Source: Nonomuraea coxensis DSM 45129
Lineage (GTDB): Bacteria; Actinomycetota; Actinomycetes; Streptosporangiales; Streptosporangiaceae
DNA length: 64,000 nt
Reading direction: 5' to 3'
Assembly: GCF_019397265.1 (NCBI RefSeq)
Contig: NZ_CP068985.1
Location: 1,612,001 to 1,676,000, forward strand
Position numbers and translations under genes: made by a program. Shown here in pieces: positions 43,888 to 52,035 of this stretch; the stretch's first letter is position 1, and each line of letters begins with the position of its first letter. Below the pieces are notes generated by a model, which had not been told where the DNA came from, searched no databases, and was given only the letters and a program-made list of their open reading frames with translations.

Positions 43888-44268
43888 ATGGTGGCGACGG
43901 TTGTGGTTCTCGCAGTGCTGCTTGCCGCCCTCGTGGTGCCGCGCGTGGTCATGCTGACGCGCTCGCGCGGCAACGTACCGTGTCGGTTGCGGGTCGGTGA
44001 CCGCGGATGGCGCAGCGGGGTGGCCCGTTATGCCGACGGGGAACTCCACTGGATTCCGCTTCTGGGCGTCCGACTGAGGCCGCGCCACGCGATCGCGAGG
44101 CGCGGCCTCGTCGTTTCCGCCCGTCGCGAGCTCGGCGACGGGCTCTACGCGGTCGACTGCAGCGGCACTACGCGGGACGTGTCGCTGGCGATGAGCGCCG
44201 ATGCGCTGACGGGTTTCCTGGCGTGGCTGGAGTCCGCGCCGCCCAGTGCCTACCTCGACGTGGCCTGA
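43888..44268 (+). CDS. DUF2550 family membrane protein
   Basis: 126 residues: one N-terminal transmembrane helix (TVVVLAVLLAALVVPRVVMLT), then a soluble domain beginning GNVPCRLR with GVARYADGELHWIPL. This family is found right after atpC in actinomycetes. Function unknown. It is probably cotranscribed with the atp genes and is followed by a strong hairpin. Confidence 0.85.
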   Translation: MVATVVVLAVLLAALVVPRVVMLTRSRGNVPCRLRVGDRGWRSGVARYADGELHWIPLLGVRLRPRHAIARRGLVVSARRELGDGLYAVDCSGTTRDVSLAMSADALTGFLAWLESAPPSAYLDVA

Positions 44269-44270
44269 CG

Positions 44271-44295
44271 GGCGCTCAGGGCGGGCCTGAGCGCC
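44271..44295. terminator. Bidirectional terminator hairpin of atp operon and cobalamin adenosyltransferase
   Basis: GGCGCTCAGG and CCTGAGCGCC are perfect 10-base arms around GCGGG. It starts 2 bases after the DUF2550 stop and ends 12 bases before the end of the converging gene. There is no T run on either side. Confidence 0.7.
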
Positions 44296-44307
44296 GCCGA
44301 GGGGTGC

Positions 44308-44898
44308 TCAGCGCGTCCCGCCCGGCTTCCACAGGATCTCCTGGCCGGCGTGGGCGACGCGGCAGGCGATGAACAGCAGGTCCGACAGCCGGTTGAGGTA
44401 TTTCGCGGTCAGCGGGTTCATGTCCTCGTGGGTCCGCAGGGCGGCCCAGGTGGTGCGCTCGGCCCGGCGTACGGTCACGCGGGCCACGTGCAGCGCCGCC
44501 GTCGCGGGGTCGCCGCCCGGCAGGATGAAGCTGCGCAGCGGCTTCAGGCCCTCGTTGAGCCGGTCGCACTGCTCCTCCAGCCGGTCGACGTAGGACTGCT
44601 CGACCCGCAGCGGCGGGTATTCGGGGTTGTCCGTGACCGGGGTGGCGAGATCGGCGCCGACGTCGAAGAGCTCGTTCTGGAGGCGGGACAGCAGCTCGGC
44701 CAGCTCGCCCGGCAGGGTGCCGAACGACAGGGCCAGCCCGAGGTGGGCGTTGGCCTCCTCCACGTCGGCGTACGCGGCCAGCCGCGGATCGGTCTTGGCG
44801 GTGGTGCTCATGTCGCTCAGCCGGGTGGTGCCGTCGTCGCCGGCACGGGTGTAGATGCGAGAGAGAACGACCGGTTTGTCCTTGTCGGCGCGCGTCAT
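44308..44898 (-). CDS. Cob(I)alamin / cob(I)yrinic acid adenosyltransferase, PduO type
   Basis: Attaches the 5-deoxyadenosyl group to cobalamin precursors, 196 residues. PduO-type markers: IYTRAGDDGTTRLSD (ATP-binding), DVEEANAHLGLA, LQNELFDVGADLATP, LRSFILPGGDPATAALHVARVTVRRAER, and NRLSDLLFIACRVA. The fold is a trimeric five-helix bundle. It commonly sits next to atpC/DUF2550 in actinomycetes. ATG 44898 has no Shine-Dalgarno and appears leaderless. Confidence 0.93.
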   Translation of the reverse strand: MTRADKDKPVVLSRIYTRAGDDGTTRLSDMSTTAKTDPRLAAYADVEEANAHLGLALSFGTLPGELAELLSRLQNELFDVGADLATPVTDNPEYPPLRVEQSYVDRLEEQCDRLNEGLKPLRSFILPGGDPATAALHVARVTVRRAERTTWAALRTHEDMNPLTAKYLNRLSDLLFIACRVAHAGQEILWKPGGTR

Positions 44899-44904
44899 GG
44901 CCCC

Positions 44905-44924
44905 AGGTTAATGACAAAAGTCAT
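44905..44924 (-). promoter_or_regulatory. Leaderless -10 and operator-like palindrome of the adenosyltransferase gene
   Basis: TAACCT (44910-44905, minus strand) fits TAnnnT and is followed by 6 bases and the ATG. Directly upstream, ATGAC-AAAA-GTCAT (44911-44924) is a perfect inverted repeat between the -10 and any -35, where a repressor would block polymerase. The divergent exporter gene at 45026 could share it. No B12 riboswitch is seen. Confidence 0.45.
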
Positions 44925-45025
44925 CGCGATCGGACGCGGGATGCATGTCGGGCCCGTGATATCCGCGACTACCTGGGCGAACAGCGCGAACGCCACTATT
45001 GACCCATGACGAAGGAGAGGACCTG

Positions 45026-45922
45026 ATGCTGGAGATCAGCGAGCTGCGCAAGCGCTTCGCGGGCGGCCCCGACGCACCCGGCGGAAAGGTCGCGCTGGAC
45101 GGCGTGGGCTTCAGCGTGCGGCCTGGGGAGATGTACGGGTTCGTGGGCGCGAACGGCGCCGGCAAGACGACCACCATGCGCATCGTCATGGGCGTGCTCC
45201 AGGCCGACTCCGGCTCGGTGAGCTGGGACGGCCGGCTTCTCGACTACGACGCGCGGCGCCGCTTCGGCTACATGCCGGAGGAGCGCGGGCTGTACCAGAA
45301 GATGCGGGTCGTCGAGCAGATCGAGTACTTCGGCCGCCTGCACGGCCTCAGCGCGCCGGCCGCGCGCAAGGCCACCGAGGAGCTGATGGAACGGCTGGGC
45401 GTGGCCGAGCGCAGGAACGACGCGGTGCAGGCGCTGTCGCTGGGCAACCAGCAGCGGGTGCAGCTCGCGGTCGCGCTGGTGCACGACCCCGAGGTGCTGG
45501 TGCTGGACGAGCCGTTCTCCGGCCTGGACCCGATCGCCGTGGACGCGCTGGCCACCACGCTCCAGGACCGGTGCAGGGGCGGCGTGCCGGTGATCTTCTC
45601 CAGCCACCAGCTCGACCTGGTCGAGCGGCTGTGCGACTCGGTCGGCATCGTCGCGCGCGGGCGCATGGTGGCCTCCGGCACCGTGGCCGAGCTGCGCGCC
45701 GCCGAGAGCGACACGCTGCGCGTGGTCGTCCGCGACCCTGCCCCCGGCTGGGCGGACGGTCTGCCCGGCACGGTCACCGTGAACGGCGACCGGCACGTCC
45801 TGCGCGTGTCCGGCGGCGACGACCAGGAGGTCCTGCGCCGCGCCATGAAGGCGGGCCGCGTCGAGCACTTCGGGGTCGAGCAGCCGACCCTCACCGAGAT
45901 CTTCAAGGAGGCCGTGGCGTGA
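45026..45922 (+). CDS. ABC-2 type exporter ATPase, NatA-like
   Basis: 298-residue ATPase of a NatAB/drug-type exporter. Walker A GANGAGKT (41-48), signature LSLGNQQRVQLAVAL, Walker B VLVLDEPFSGLDP, and a C-terminal domain with the DrrA/NatA pattern (ending VEQPTLTEIFKEAV). The signature is SLGNQQ rather than LSGGQ, as is usual in this subfamily. ATG 45026 is chosen for GGAGAGGA upstream; a TTG at 44999 is less likely. Its stop overlaps the permease start. Confidence 0.94.
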   Translation: MLEISELRKRFAGGPDAPGGKVALDGVGFSVRPGEMYGFVGANGAGKTTTMRIVMGVLQADSGSVSWDGRLLDYDARRRFGYMPEERGLYQKMRVVEQIEYFGRLHGLSAPAARKATEELMERLGVAERRNDAVQALSLGNQQRVQLAVALVHDPEVLVLDEPFSGLDPIAVDALATTLQDRCRGGVPVIFSSHQLDLVERLCDSVGIVARGRMVASGTVAELRAAESDTLRVVVRDPAPGWADGLPGTVTVNGDRHVLRVSGGDDQEVLRRAMKAGRVEHFGVEQPTLTEIFKEAVA

Positions 45923-47028
45923 ACGGTGTGATGCTGGTCGCCCGCAGAGAGGTGATGACGCAGCTCCGCACGAAGGGGTTCGTCGTCGGCCTGCTGGTGA
46001 CGGCCGTCCTGGTGGCGGCGGTCTCGTTCGCGCCCAAGCTCATGGGCGGCTCCGACTCCTACACCCTCGGCACCGTGAACAGCCAGCGGCTGCCGCTGGA
46101 CCGGGCGGCGCCGGACGCGGAGTTCGAGTGGCGGGAGTTCGCCGACGAGGCCGCGGCCCGGCAGGCCGTGCTCGACGGCGACGTGGACGCCGTGCTGGTC
46201 GGCGGGGCCAAGGTGCTCACCGACGGCCAGCTCGACGACGAGCTCGGCGTGCTGCTGCAGAGCGTGAACCGGGAGGTCAAGCTCGGCGCGGCGGGCGTGT
46301 CGATCCCGCCGTTGCAGGTGGAGTCCGTGGGCGCGGACGTGCGTTACGAGTCGGCCCGCACCGGGATCGCCGTGGTGCTCGTGCTGGTGCTGTTCATGCT
46401 GATCTTCAGCCAGGTGTCGATGGTGGCAATGGGCGTCGTGGAGGAGAAGGGCAGCCGGATCGTGGAGATCCTGCTCTCCACGCTGCGGCCCTGGCAGCTG
46501 CTCGCCGGCAAGATCATCGGCCTTGGCGTGCTCGGACTGATCAACCTGGTGGTGATCCTGGCCGTCGGCCTCGGCGCCGCGGCGGCCTCCGGCATCGCCG
46601 CGGACTTCCCGCCCGGCATCGGCGGGCTCGTGGCCGGGGTGCTGGTGTGGTTCGTGCTCGGCTACGCCTTCTTCGCGACGCTGTCGGCCGCGTTCGCCTC
46701 GCTCGTCTCCCGCCAGGAGGAGGTCGGCAGCGTGATCACCCCGCTGAGCATGGTCATCATGATCACGTACTTCATGGCCTTCTACGCGACCACCGACGCC
46801 ACGGGCACGCTGGCCACGGTCATGTCGTACGTGCCGCCGTTCTCGTCCATGGTCATGCCGGTGCGGATGGCGGCGACCGAGGTGCCGCTGTGGCAGGTGG
46901 GGGCGTCCATGGCGGCCATGGCGCTGGCGGTGGTCGCGGTGCTGTCGTTCGGCGCCGGCGTGTACCGCCGGGCGGTGCTGCGCACGGGAGCGCGGCTCAA
47001 GCTCACCGAAGTGCTGCGCGCCGGGTAG
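45919..47028 (+). CDS. ABC-2 type exporter permease, NatB-like
   Basis: 369 residues: one N-terminal transmembrane helix, a large extracellular domain (about 45-140), then five more helices, including VVLVLVLFMLIFSQVSMVAMGVVEEKGSRIVEILLSTL, the conserved coupling segment. GTG overlaps the ATPase stop (GTGA). Export of sodium, a peptide or a drug is possible; the substrate is not readable. Confidence 0.92.
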   Translation: MNGVMLVARREVMTQLRTKGFVVGLLVTAVLVAAVSFAPKLMGGSDSYTLGTVNSQRLPLDRAAPDAEFEWREFADEAAARQAVLDGDVDAVLVGGAKVLTDGQLDDELGVLLQSVNREVKLGAAGVSIPPLQVESVGADVRYESARTGIAVVLVLVLFMLIFSQVSMVAMGVVEEKGSRIVEILLSTLRPWQLLAGKIIGLGVLGLINLVVILAVGLGAAAASGIAADFPPGIGGLVAGVLVWFVLGYAFFATLSAAFASLVSRQEEVGSVITPLSMVIMITYFMAFYATTDATGTLATVMSYVPPFSSMVMPVRMAATEVPLWQVGASMAAMALAVVAVLSFGAGVYRRAVLRTGARLKLTEVLRAG

Positions 47029-47042
47029 GCGGACGGCGGCGG

Positions 47043-48209
47043 ATGGAAGCGCTCCAACGAGCCCGGCGCATCACGTGGATCACGTTGATCGCCGGTCTCG
47101 TCATGCTGTGGATCTTCCTCGCGCTGGGCAGCGCCGTGCTGTTCGGCGAGGGGAGGTTCCCCTGGTGGCGAGCCGTGCCCGCGTTCGCGGCCGCGGCCGG
47201 CTTCACCTGGCTCGCCTGGCGGGCCATCGACGCCGTGATGGCCGGCCGCTACCCCCTCCGCGAGGTCGTGGCGTGCGCGGTGCTCGCGGTGATCGGCACC
47301 GTGGCGGGCGGGGGAGACCCCTTCGGCTGGGGTTTCCTCATCATGGTCTGGGTCTACACCGCCACGCTGCGGGTCACCAAGCGCACGGCGGTCCTGCAGT
47401 CGGCGGGGGCCTTCGTGGTCGCCGTGGGGCTCGGCCTGCTCGGGGTGGCGACCGACACCGGAGTGTCCGGCGCGGACCTGAGGCTGCCGGAGGCCGCGCT
47501 CTACTTCGGCGGCATCTACGCCGTCTGGTGCCTGACGCTGCCGCCGTCCGGCCGGCTGTGGCTGTGGATCTGGACCCTGGCGGAGCAGGCGCACCAGGGC
47601 CGCGAGGCGCACACCCGGCTGGCGCTGGCCGAGGAGCGCCTGCGCTTCGCCCGCGACCTGCACGACCTGGTGGGCCACCAGCTCTCCGCCATCGCGGTCA
47701 AGACCGAGCTGGCCAAGCGCCTGTCGGAGGCCGATCCCGCGGCGGCGCGGGCCGAGCTGACCGAGATCAACACGCTCACCCGCAAGGCGCTGCGCGAGCT
47801 GCGCGAGGCCGTGCGCGGCTACCGCGAGCTTGACTTGACCGCCGAGCTGGATAGCGTGAAGGGAGTGCTCGAAGCGGCCGGGGTCCGTTGCGAGGTGCGT
47901 CTGCCCTATCGCGAGCTCCCCGGGGGGCTGGCTCCCGACTTCGCCCTCGCGGTGCGCGAGGCGGTCACCAACGTGCTCAAGCACAGCGCGGCGACGTTCT
48001 GCGACATCACGATCCGGTTCACGCCCGAGCGGGCGGAGCTGTCCGTACGCAACGACGGGGTGGCCCGGCGGCAGGCCGACGACCTGGGCAGCGGCCTCAC
48101 CGGCATGGCGGAGCGGCTGGCCGCGGTGGGCGGCGCGGTGCGGGCCCGCCCGACGGGGGACGGAGAGTTCCTGCTCGAAGCTGTCGTGTCGCTGCCCGTA
48201 CGTGGGTAG
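47043..48209 (+). CDS. Sensor histidine kinase, NarL/DesK type, without adjacent response regulator
   Basis: 388 residues. About five or six N-terminal transmembrane helices (to about residue 175), a HisKA_3 dimerisation helix with phosphorylated His207 in DLHDLVGHQLSAIAVKTELAKRL, and a C-terminal ATPase domain with AVREAVTNVLKHSAA (N box) and GSGLTGMAERLAAVGG (G box). This class normally pairs with a LuxR-type regulator next door. The next gene here is a STAS protein instead. It starts 14 bases after the permease, so it is likely in the exporter operon and may sense its substrate. Confidence 0.92.
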   Translation: MEALQRARRITWITLIAGLVMLWIFLALGSAVLFGEGRFPWWRAVPAFAAAAGFTWLAWRAIDAVMAGRYPLREVVACAVLAVIGTVAGGGDPFGWGFLIMVWVYTATLRVTKRTAVLQSAGAFVVAVGLGLLGVATDTGVSGADLRLPEAALYFGGIYAVWCLTLPPSGRLWLWIWTLAEQAHQGREAHTRLALAEERLRFARDLHDLVGHQLSAIAVKTELAKRLSEADPAAARAELTEINTLTRKALRELREAVRGYRELDLTAELDSVKGVLEAAGVRCEVRLPYRELPGGLAPDFALAVREAVTNVLKHSAATFCDITIRFTPERAELSVRNDGVARRQADDLGSGLTGMAERLAAVGGAVRARPTGDGEFLLEAVVSLPVRG

Positions 48210-48287
48210 GGGTGACATGCAGACGGTGCGTTCCGCGCGCGAGTGCGCACGGGCGCGACCGGCTGTGCGCGTGACTGAGGAGGTGGC

Positions 48288-48605
48288 ATGCGCGTCCGAG
48301 GCAATCCGAGAGCCCAAGTGGTGCGGATCGGGGCCAGGCTCGACGCCGGCACGTCAGCGGGGGTGCGCGAGCGGCTGCACGACGCTCTCGACGCCGGCGA
48401 GGGCGACCTGATCCTCGATCTCTCCAAGCTGGAGATGATCGACGCGACCGGTCTCGGCGTGCTCGTGGGGGCGCATCGGCGCGCGATGGGCGCGCAACGC
48501 CGCCTCGTCCTACGGGGGGTGCCACCGCGGATCATGCGGATCCTGGCGGTGACCCGGCTGAATCGGGTCCTGCTCGTCGAGGCTCCGGCGGCCGCGGTGG
48601 CCTGA
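48288..48605 (+). CDS. STAS-domain anti-sigma factor antagonist
   Basis: 105 residues, a single STAS domain as in SpoIIAA/RsbV. The phosphorylation-loop motif is IDATGLGVLVGAHR, with Thr54 where SpoIIAA has Ser58. Such proteins bind an anti-sigma kinase and free a sigma factor when unphosphorylated. GGAGGT precedes ATG 48288 with good spacing. No anti-sigma kinase or sigma factor is adjacent, so its partner is elsewhere or is unconventional. Confidence 0.9.
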   Translation: MRVRGNPRAQVVRIGARLDAGTSAGVRERLHDALDAGEGDLILDLSKLEMIDATGLGVLVGAHRRAMGAQRRLVLRGVPPRIMRILAVTRLNRVLLVEAPAAAVA

Positions 48606-48617
48606 GGGCACATATAG

Positions 48618-48650
48618 GAGCGGGCGGTGATCAGCCGCCGCCCGCTCTTT
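48618..48650 (+). terminator. Intrinsic terminator after the STAS gene
   Basis: GAGCGGGCGG (48618-48627) pairs with CCGCCCGCTC (48638-48647) around a 10-base loop, followed by TTT. It lies between the converging STAS and TetR genes. Confidence 0.75.
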
Positions 48651-48720
48651 CCCGACTTAGACAAAATCTGGATTACGGATGGCACGCATCCGCGATGTAT
48701 GACGCGGAATACGGCGCCAT

Positions 48721-49365
48721 TTATCCCGGGACCGCCCCGGGACCGGGCGCGCCGAGGCTCCGCAAGAAGATGTGCACCGCCGCCGCCACGAGATCGTCGA
48801 TGGCCGGCTGGGTCTCGGCCAGCAGCCATTCGATGAGCAACTCCTGCAACGCCCCAATCACGCCGAGGGTCAGCAGCCGCCGATTCACCCGCGGATCCTG
48901 CGGGAAATCGGCGGCGGCCTCCTGGATGATGCGGGCGAAGGACTCTATGGCCCGCTGCCGCGACATTGACAGCACGTCGCCCGACCTGCGCACCTCGACG
49001 TGCATGATGCGGGCGCGGCGCCAGTCGGACGTGGCGAACTCGATATAGGCGCGAATCCCCGCTCGCACCCGCCCTTCGAGGGTGTTCGGGGCCTCCTTGA
49101 CCGCTTCGGCCACGGCGCCCAGGCTTTCCTCCACGCACCGTTGGTGCAGCGCCTGAAGGAGCTCCTCGCGCCCGCCGAAACATTCGTAGAAGGCGCGGTT
49201 GGAGATCCGCGCCTCCGAGCACAGCCTTTCGATCGTCGTCGCCGCGAATCCCGGCTTCGCGTATAGCGTGTAGGCGGCCGTCATCAGCCGCTCCCGTCTG
49301 TCCGCCAGCCTTTGCTCAGCCGACATTCCCCGGTAAGACCGGTTCACATTCCACCCGTCCAACAT
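48721..49365 (-). CDS. TetR family transcriptional regulator
   Basis: 214 residues. N-terminal helix-turn-helix at about 20-65 (RLMTAAYTLYAKPGFAATTIERLCSEARISNRAFYECFGGREELLQAL), variable C-terminal ligand domain. ATG 49365 has GGGGGCC 7 bases upstream; ATG 49326 is an alternative start giving 201 residues. It lies 63 bases downstream of the aldehyde dehydrogenase in the same direction, probably cotranscribed, and is a good candidate to bind the palindrome at 50919-50934. Confidence 0.88.
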   Translation of the reverse strand: MLDGWNVNRSYRGMSAEQRLADRRERLMTAAYTLYAKPGFAATTIERLCSEARISNRAFYECFGGREELLQALHQRCVEESLGAVAEAVKEAPNTLEGRVRAGIRAYIEFATSDWRRARIMHVEVRRSGDVLSMSRQRAIESFARIIQEAAADFPQDPRVNRRLLTLGVIGALQELLIEWLLAETQPAIDDLVAAAVHIFLRSLGAPGPGAVPG

Positions 49366-49428
49366 GATCGTGGCCCCCAGAGCACACAATTATGGACGGG
49401 TGATCCGTTTAGGGAAAGAGTACGAAGA

Positions 49429-50901
49429 TTATCTTTTACGTCGGCCGTGCAAGAACGTGACAAGCCTGATCAGCCGCTCAAGCTCGTCGGGCCCCCTGGA
49501 GAACGAGGTCAGGTTCATGCCCGGCATCGCGAAACGCTGCCGGGAGATCGCCTTCGGCCTGCTGAACTCCCGCAGCCCGTCGGCCCCGTGGATGCGCCCG
49601 AAGCCCGAGTCGCCGACGCCGCCGAACGGCAGGGACGGCACCCCGGCGAACGAGATGACCGAGTTGATCGCCGTCATGCCGGTCCGCATGAGGCGGGCCA
49701 GCTCGGTCGCCCGGCGCGCGTTCCTGGAGAACACCGTTCCGCCGAGCCCGTACGACGAGGCGTTGGCCAGCTCCAGCGCCTCCTGCGCGTCGCGGGTGCG
49801 CCGGACCGTGATCGTGGGGCCGAAGGTCTCCTCGCGTACGGCGGCGGAGTCCTCGGGCACGTCCTCGACGATGACCGGGTCCACGAACGGCGGCCGCACC
49901 GCGTCCGGCCCGCCGGTGACCACCCGGCCCGCCTTGGCGGCGGCGTCGATGTGCCGCTTGATGACGTCGACCTGGGCGGGCATGGTGATCGGCCCGTAGT
50001 CCTCGCCGGCCCGCACCTTGGTCACCCGCTCGGACAGCTCGCGCATGAACCCGTCGTAGACGGCGTCCACGACGTAGACGCGCTCGACGCCCACGCAGGT
50101 CTGCCCGGCGTTGGACATCGCGCCCCACAGGCAGGCGTCGGCGGCGGCGCCGAGGTCGGCGTCGGCGTCGACGATGAAGGCGTCTTTGCCCCCGCACTCG
50201 GCCACGATCGGCGTGAGGTTCTCGGCGCAGGCCGCCATGACGCGCTTGGCCGTGGCCGTCGAGCCGGTGAAGGCGATCTTGCGGACGCGCGGGTCGGCGG
50301 CGAGGGCCGCGCCGGTCTCGCCGAGGCCGGTCACCGCCTGGAACACCGGGTGCTCGGGCACCGCCTGGGCGAACAGCTCCGCCAGCCGTACCCCGACGCC
50401 GGGGGTGAACTCGCTCGGCTTGAACACCACGGCGTTGCCGGCGGCCAGCGCGTACGCGATGGACCCCATCGGCGTGAAGACCGGATAGTTCCAGGGGCCG
50501 ATCACGCCGACGACCCCCAGCGGGAGGTATTCGAGCGTGGCGGCCAGGTTGAGGCCGATCATGCCGGTCGCGACGCGGCGGCGGCCCAGCACCTTGTGGG
50601 CGTTGCGCGCGGCCCAGTCGATGTGCGTGATCGCCAGCACGATCTCCAGCGTGGCGTCGCCGACCGGCTTGCCGGTCTCCTCGTGGACGAGCCGGGCGAG
50701 CTCCCGGAGGTCGCGGGTGACGACCGCCTTGTAGTCGAGCAGCCGGCGCCGGCGCTCGGCGTGACCGAGGCCCGCCCACCAGGCGGCGGCCTCGTCGGCC
50801 CGGCCGACCGCCTCGCGGACGGCCTCGGGGCCCTGCTTCGGATGGCTTCCGACGACCGCGCCGGTCGCCGGGTTCAGTGAGTCGAACGTCACCGTGGTCA
50901 T
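49429..50901 (-). CDS. Aldehyde dehydrogenase (succinate-semialdehyde/coniferyl type)
   Basis: NAD(P)-dependent aldehyde oxidation, 490 residues. Catalytic Cys269 in NAGQTCVG, general base Glu235 in AECGGKD, Asn138 in GPWNYP, and cofactor motif FTGSTATAKR (211-220). The C-terminus (INSVISFAGVPSLPFGGVGDSGFGR) ends in a longer tail than most ALDHs. The aldehyde is unknown. ATG 50901 appears leaderless. Followed by the TetR gene. Confidence 0.92.
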   Translation of the reverse strand: MTTVTFDSLNPATGAVVGSHPKQGPEAVREAVGRADEAAAWWAGLGHAERRRRLLDYKAVVTRDLRELARLVHEETGKPVGDATLEIVLAITHIDWAARNAHKVLGRRRVATGMIGLNLAATLEYLPLGVVGVIGPWNYPVFTPMGSIAYALAAGNAVVFKPSEFTPGVGVRLAELFAQAVPEHPVFQAVTGLGETGAALAADPRVRKIAFTGSTATAKRVMAACAENLTPIVAECGGKDAFIVDADADLGAAADACLWGAMSNAGQTCVGVERVYVVDAVYDGFMRELSERVTKVRAGEDYGPITMPAQVDVIKRHIDAAAKAGRVVTGGPDAVRPPFVDPVIVEDVPEDSAAVREETFGPTITVRRTRDAQEALELANASSYGLGGTVFSRNARRATELARLMRTGMTAINSVISFAGVPSLPFGGVGDSGFGRIHGADGLREFSRPKAISRQRFAMPGMNLTSFSRGPDELERLIRLVTFLHGRRKR

Positions 50902-50907
50902 GGCGTC

Positions 50908-50934
50908 ACGATAATCCGGTAAGCCATCGCTTAC
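50908..50934 (-). promoter_or_regulatory. Aldehyde dehydrogenase promoter with TetR-type operator
   Basis: TATCGT (50913-50908, minus strand) is followed by 6 bases and the ATG, fitting a leaderless promoter. The inverted repeat GTAAGC-CATC-GCTTAC (50919-50934) sits just upstream, in the -35/-10 spacer region. It is a perfect 6-base-arm palindrome of the size bound by TetR dimers. Confidence 0.5.
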
Positions 50935-50980
50935 TAGGGCAAGGGGGGCGTGACGACCTGCGGCGGGCCGGAACGGCGGG

Positions 50981-51643
50981 TCAGAACAGGGTCGGGTTCT
51001 CCGGCTCGATGCCGCGCAGCGCGTCGTAGTCGAGGGTGACGCAGTCGATGCCGCGGTCGGTGGCCAGCACCCGGGCCTGCGGCTTGATCTCCTGGGCGGC
51101 GAAGACGCCGCGGACCGGCGCGAGCAGCGGGTCGCGGTTGAGCAGCTCCAGATAGCGGGTGAGCTGCTCGACGCCGTCGATCTCCCCGCGCCGCTTGATC
51201 TCCACCGCCACGGTCGCGCCGAGGCCGTCGCGGCACAGGATGTCGACGGGACCGATGGCCGTCATGTACTCGCGGCGGATCAGCGAGTAGCCGTCGCCCA
51301 GCGTGGTGATGTGCTCGGCGAGCAGCTCCTGAAGGTGGGCCTCCACGCCGTCCTTGATCAGCCCGGGGTCGACGCCCAGCTCGTGGCTGGAGTCGTGGAG
51401 GATCTCGTCCATGGTCAGGACCAGCTTCTCGCCGGTCTTGCCGTGGGTGACCGTCCAGGTGCCGCCGTCCTCCTTGAGCTTGCACGGAGGGTTCATCCAG
51501 TTGAGCGGCTTGAAGGCGCGGTCGTCGGCGTGGATGCTCACGCTGCCGTCCGCCTTGATGAGCACGAGCCTCGGGGCCATCGGCAGGTGAGCCGTGAGCC
51601 GTCCTACGTAATCCACGCTGCATCGCGCGATGACCAGCCGCAT
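50981..51643 (-). CDS. nucS: Mismatch-specific endonuclease NucS (EndoMS)
   Basis: Cuts both strands at mismatches; in actinobacteria it replaces MutS/MutL repair. 220 residues. N-terminal dimerisation/DNA-binding domain ([21 protein letters not shown]), then a restriction-enzyme-like nuclease domain with Asp134, Glu148 and Lys150 ([17 protein letters not shown]) and Gln160. The C-terminal ENPTLF matches a beta-clamp-binding tail of the family. ATG 51643. Confidence 0.96.
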   Translation of the reverse strand: MRLVIARCSVDYVGRLTAHLPMAPRLVLIKADGSVSIHADDRAFKPLNWMNPPCKLKEDGGTWTVTHGKTGEKLVLTMDEILHDSSHELGVDPGLIKDGVEAHLQELLAEHITTLGDGYSLIRREYMTAIGPVDILCRDGLGATVAVEIKRRGEIDGVEQLTRYLELLNRDPLLAPVRGVFAAQEIKPQARVLATDRGIDCVTLDYDALRGIEPENPTLF

Positions 51644-51729
51644 GACGACCCACCTTAGCGGCTCTGGAAAACTGGGGTCATGGCGTTCGACGGGGGCATG
51701 ACGTCCGGCGGGTCCGGAGGCGGCACGGG

Positions 51730-52020
51730 ATGAGCCCGCGACGGGCCCGCCGCAGGGAGTCCTCCCGCCCCTTCGGCTTCCCGACCGGCCTGGACAAGGT
51801 GGAGGAGTGGCCGGACGGCGAGTGGAAGGTCCGCATGCTCACGGGCGCCTCGTCGACCAAGAACTACCGCTGCCCCGGCTGCGACCAGGAGATCCGCCCC
51901 GGGCAGCCGCACCTGGTGGCCTGGCCCGCCTGGTCGGGCGGCGACGAGGAACGCCGCCACTGGCACCAGCCCTGCTGGCGCAAGAGGCTCGACCGCGGCC
52001 CCGGCCGCAGCCGTTACTAG
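51730..52020 (+). CDS. Small zinc-ribbon-like protein of unknown function
   Basis: 96 residues. A basic N-terminus ([12 protein letters not shown]) precedes a likely metal site: Cys48 and Cys51 in [10 protein letters not shown], and His77/His79 with Cys82 in RRHWHQPCW. Homologues in actinomycetes are often labelled ATP/GTP-binding protein, but no P-loop is present. ATG 51730, divergent from nucS across 86 bases. The next gene starts 15 bases downstream, so the two are probably cotranscribed. Confidence 0.75.
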   Translation: MSPRRARRRESSRPFGFPTGLDKVEEWPDGEWKVRMLTGASSTKNYRCPGCDQEIRPGQPHLVAWPAWSGGDEERRHWHQPCWRKRLDRGPGRSRY

Positions 52021-52035
52021 CCCCCGAAAGGAACG

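Noticed and set aside
44899-45025. Possible cobalamin riboswitch upstream of the adenosyltransferase
   Set aside because: The gene appears leaderless, the gap is only 127 bases, and no B12-box-like sequence is seen.
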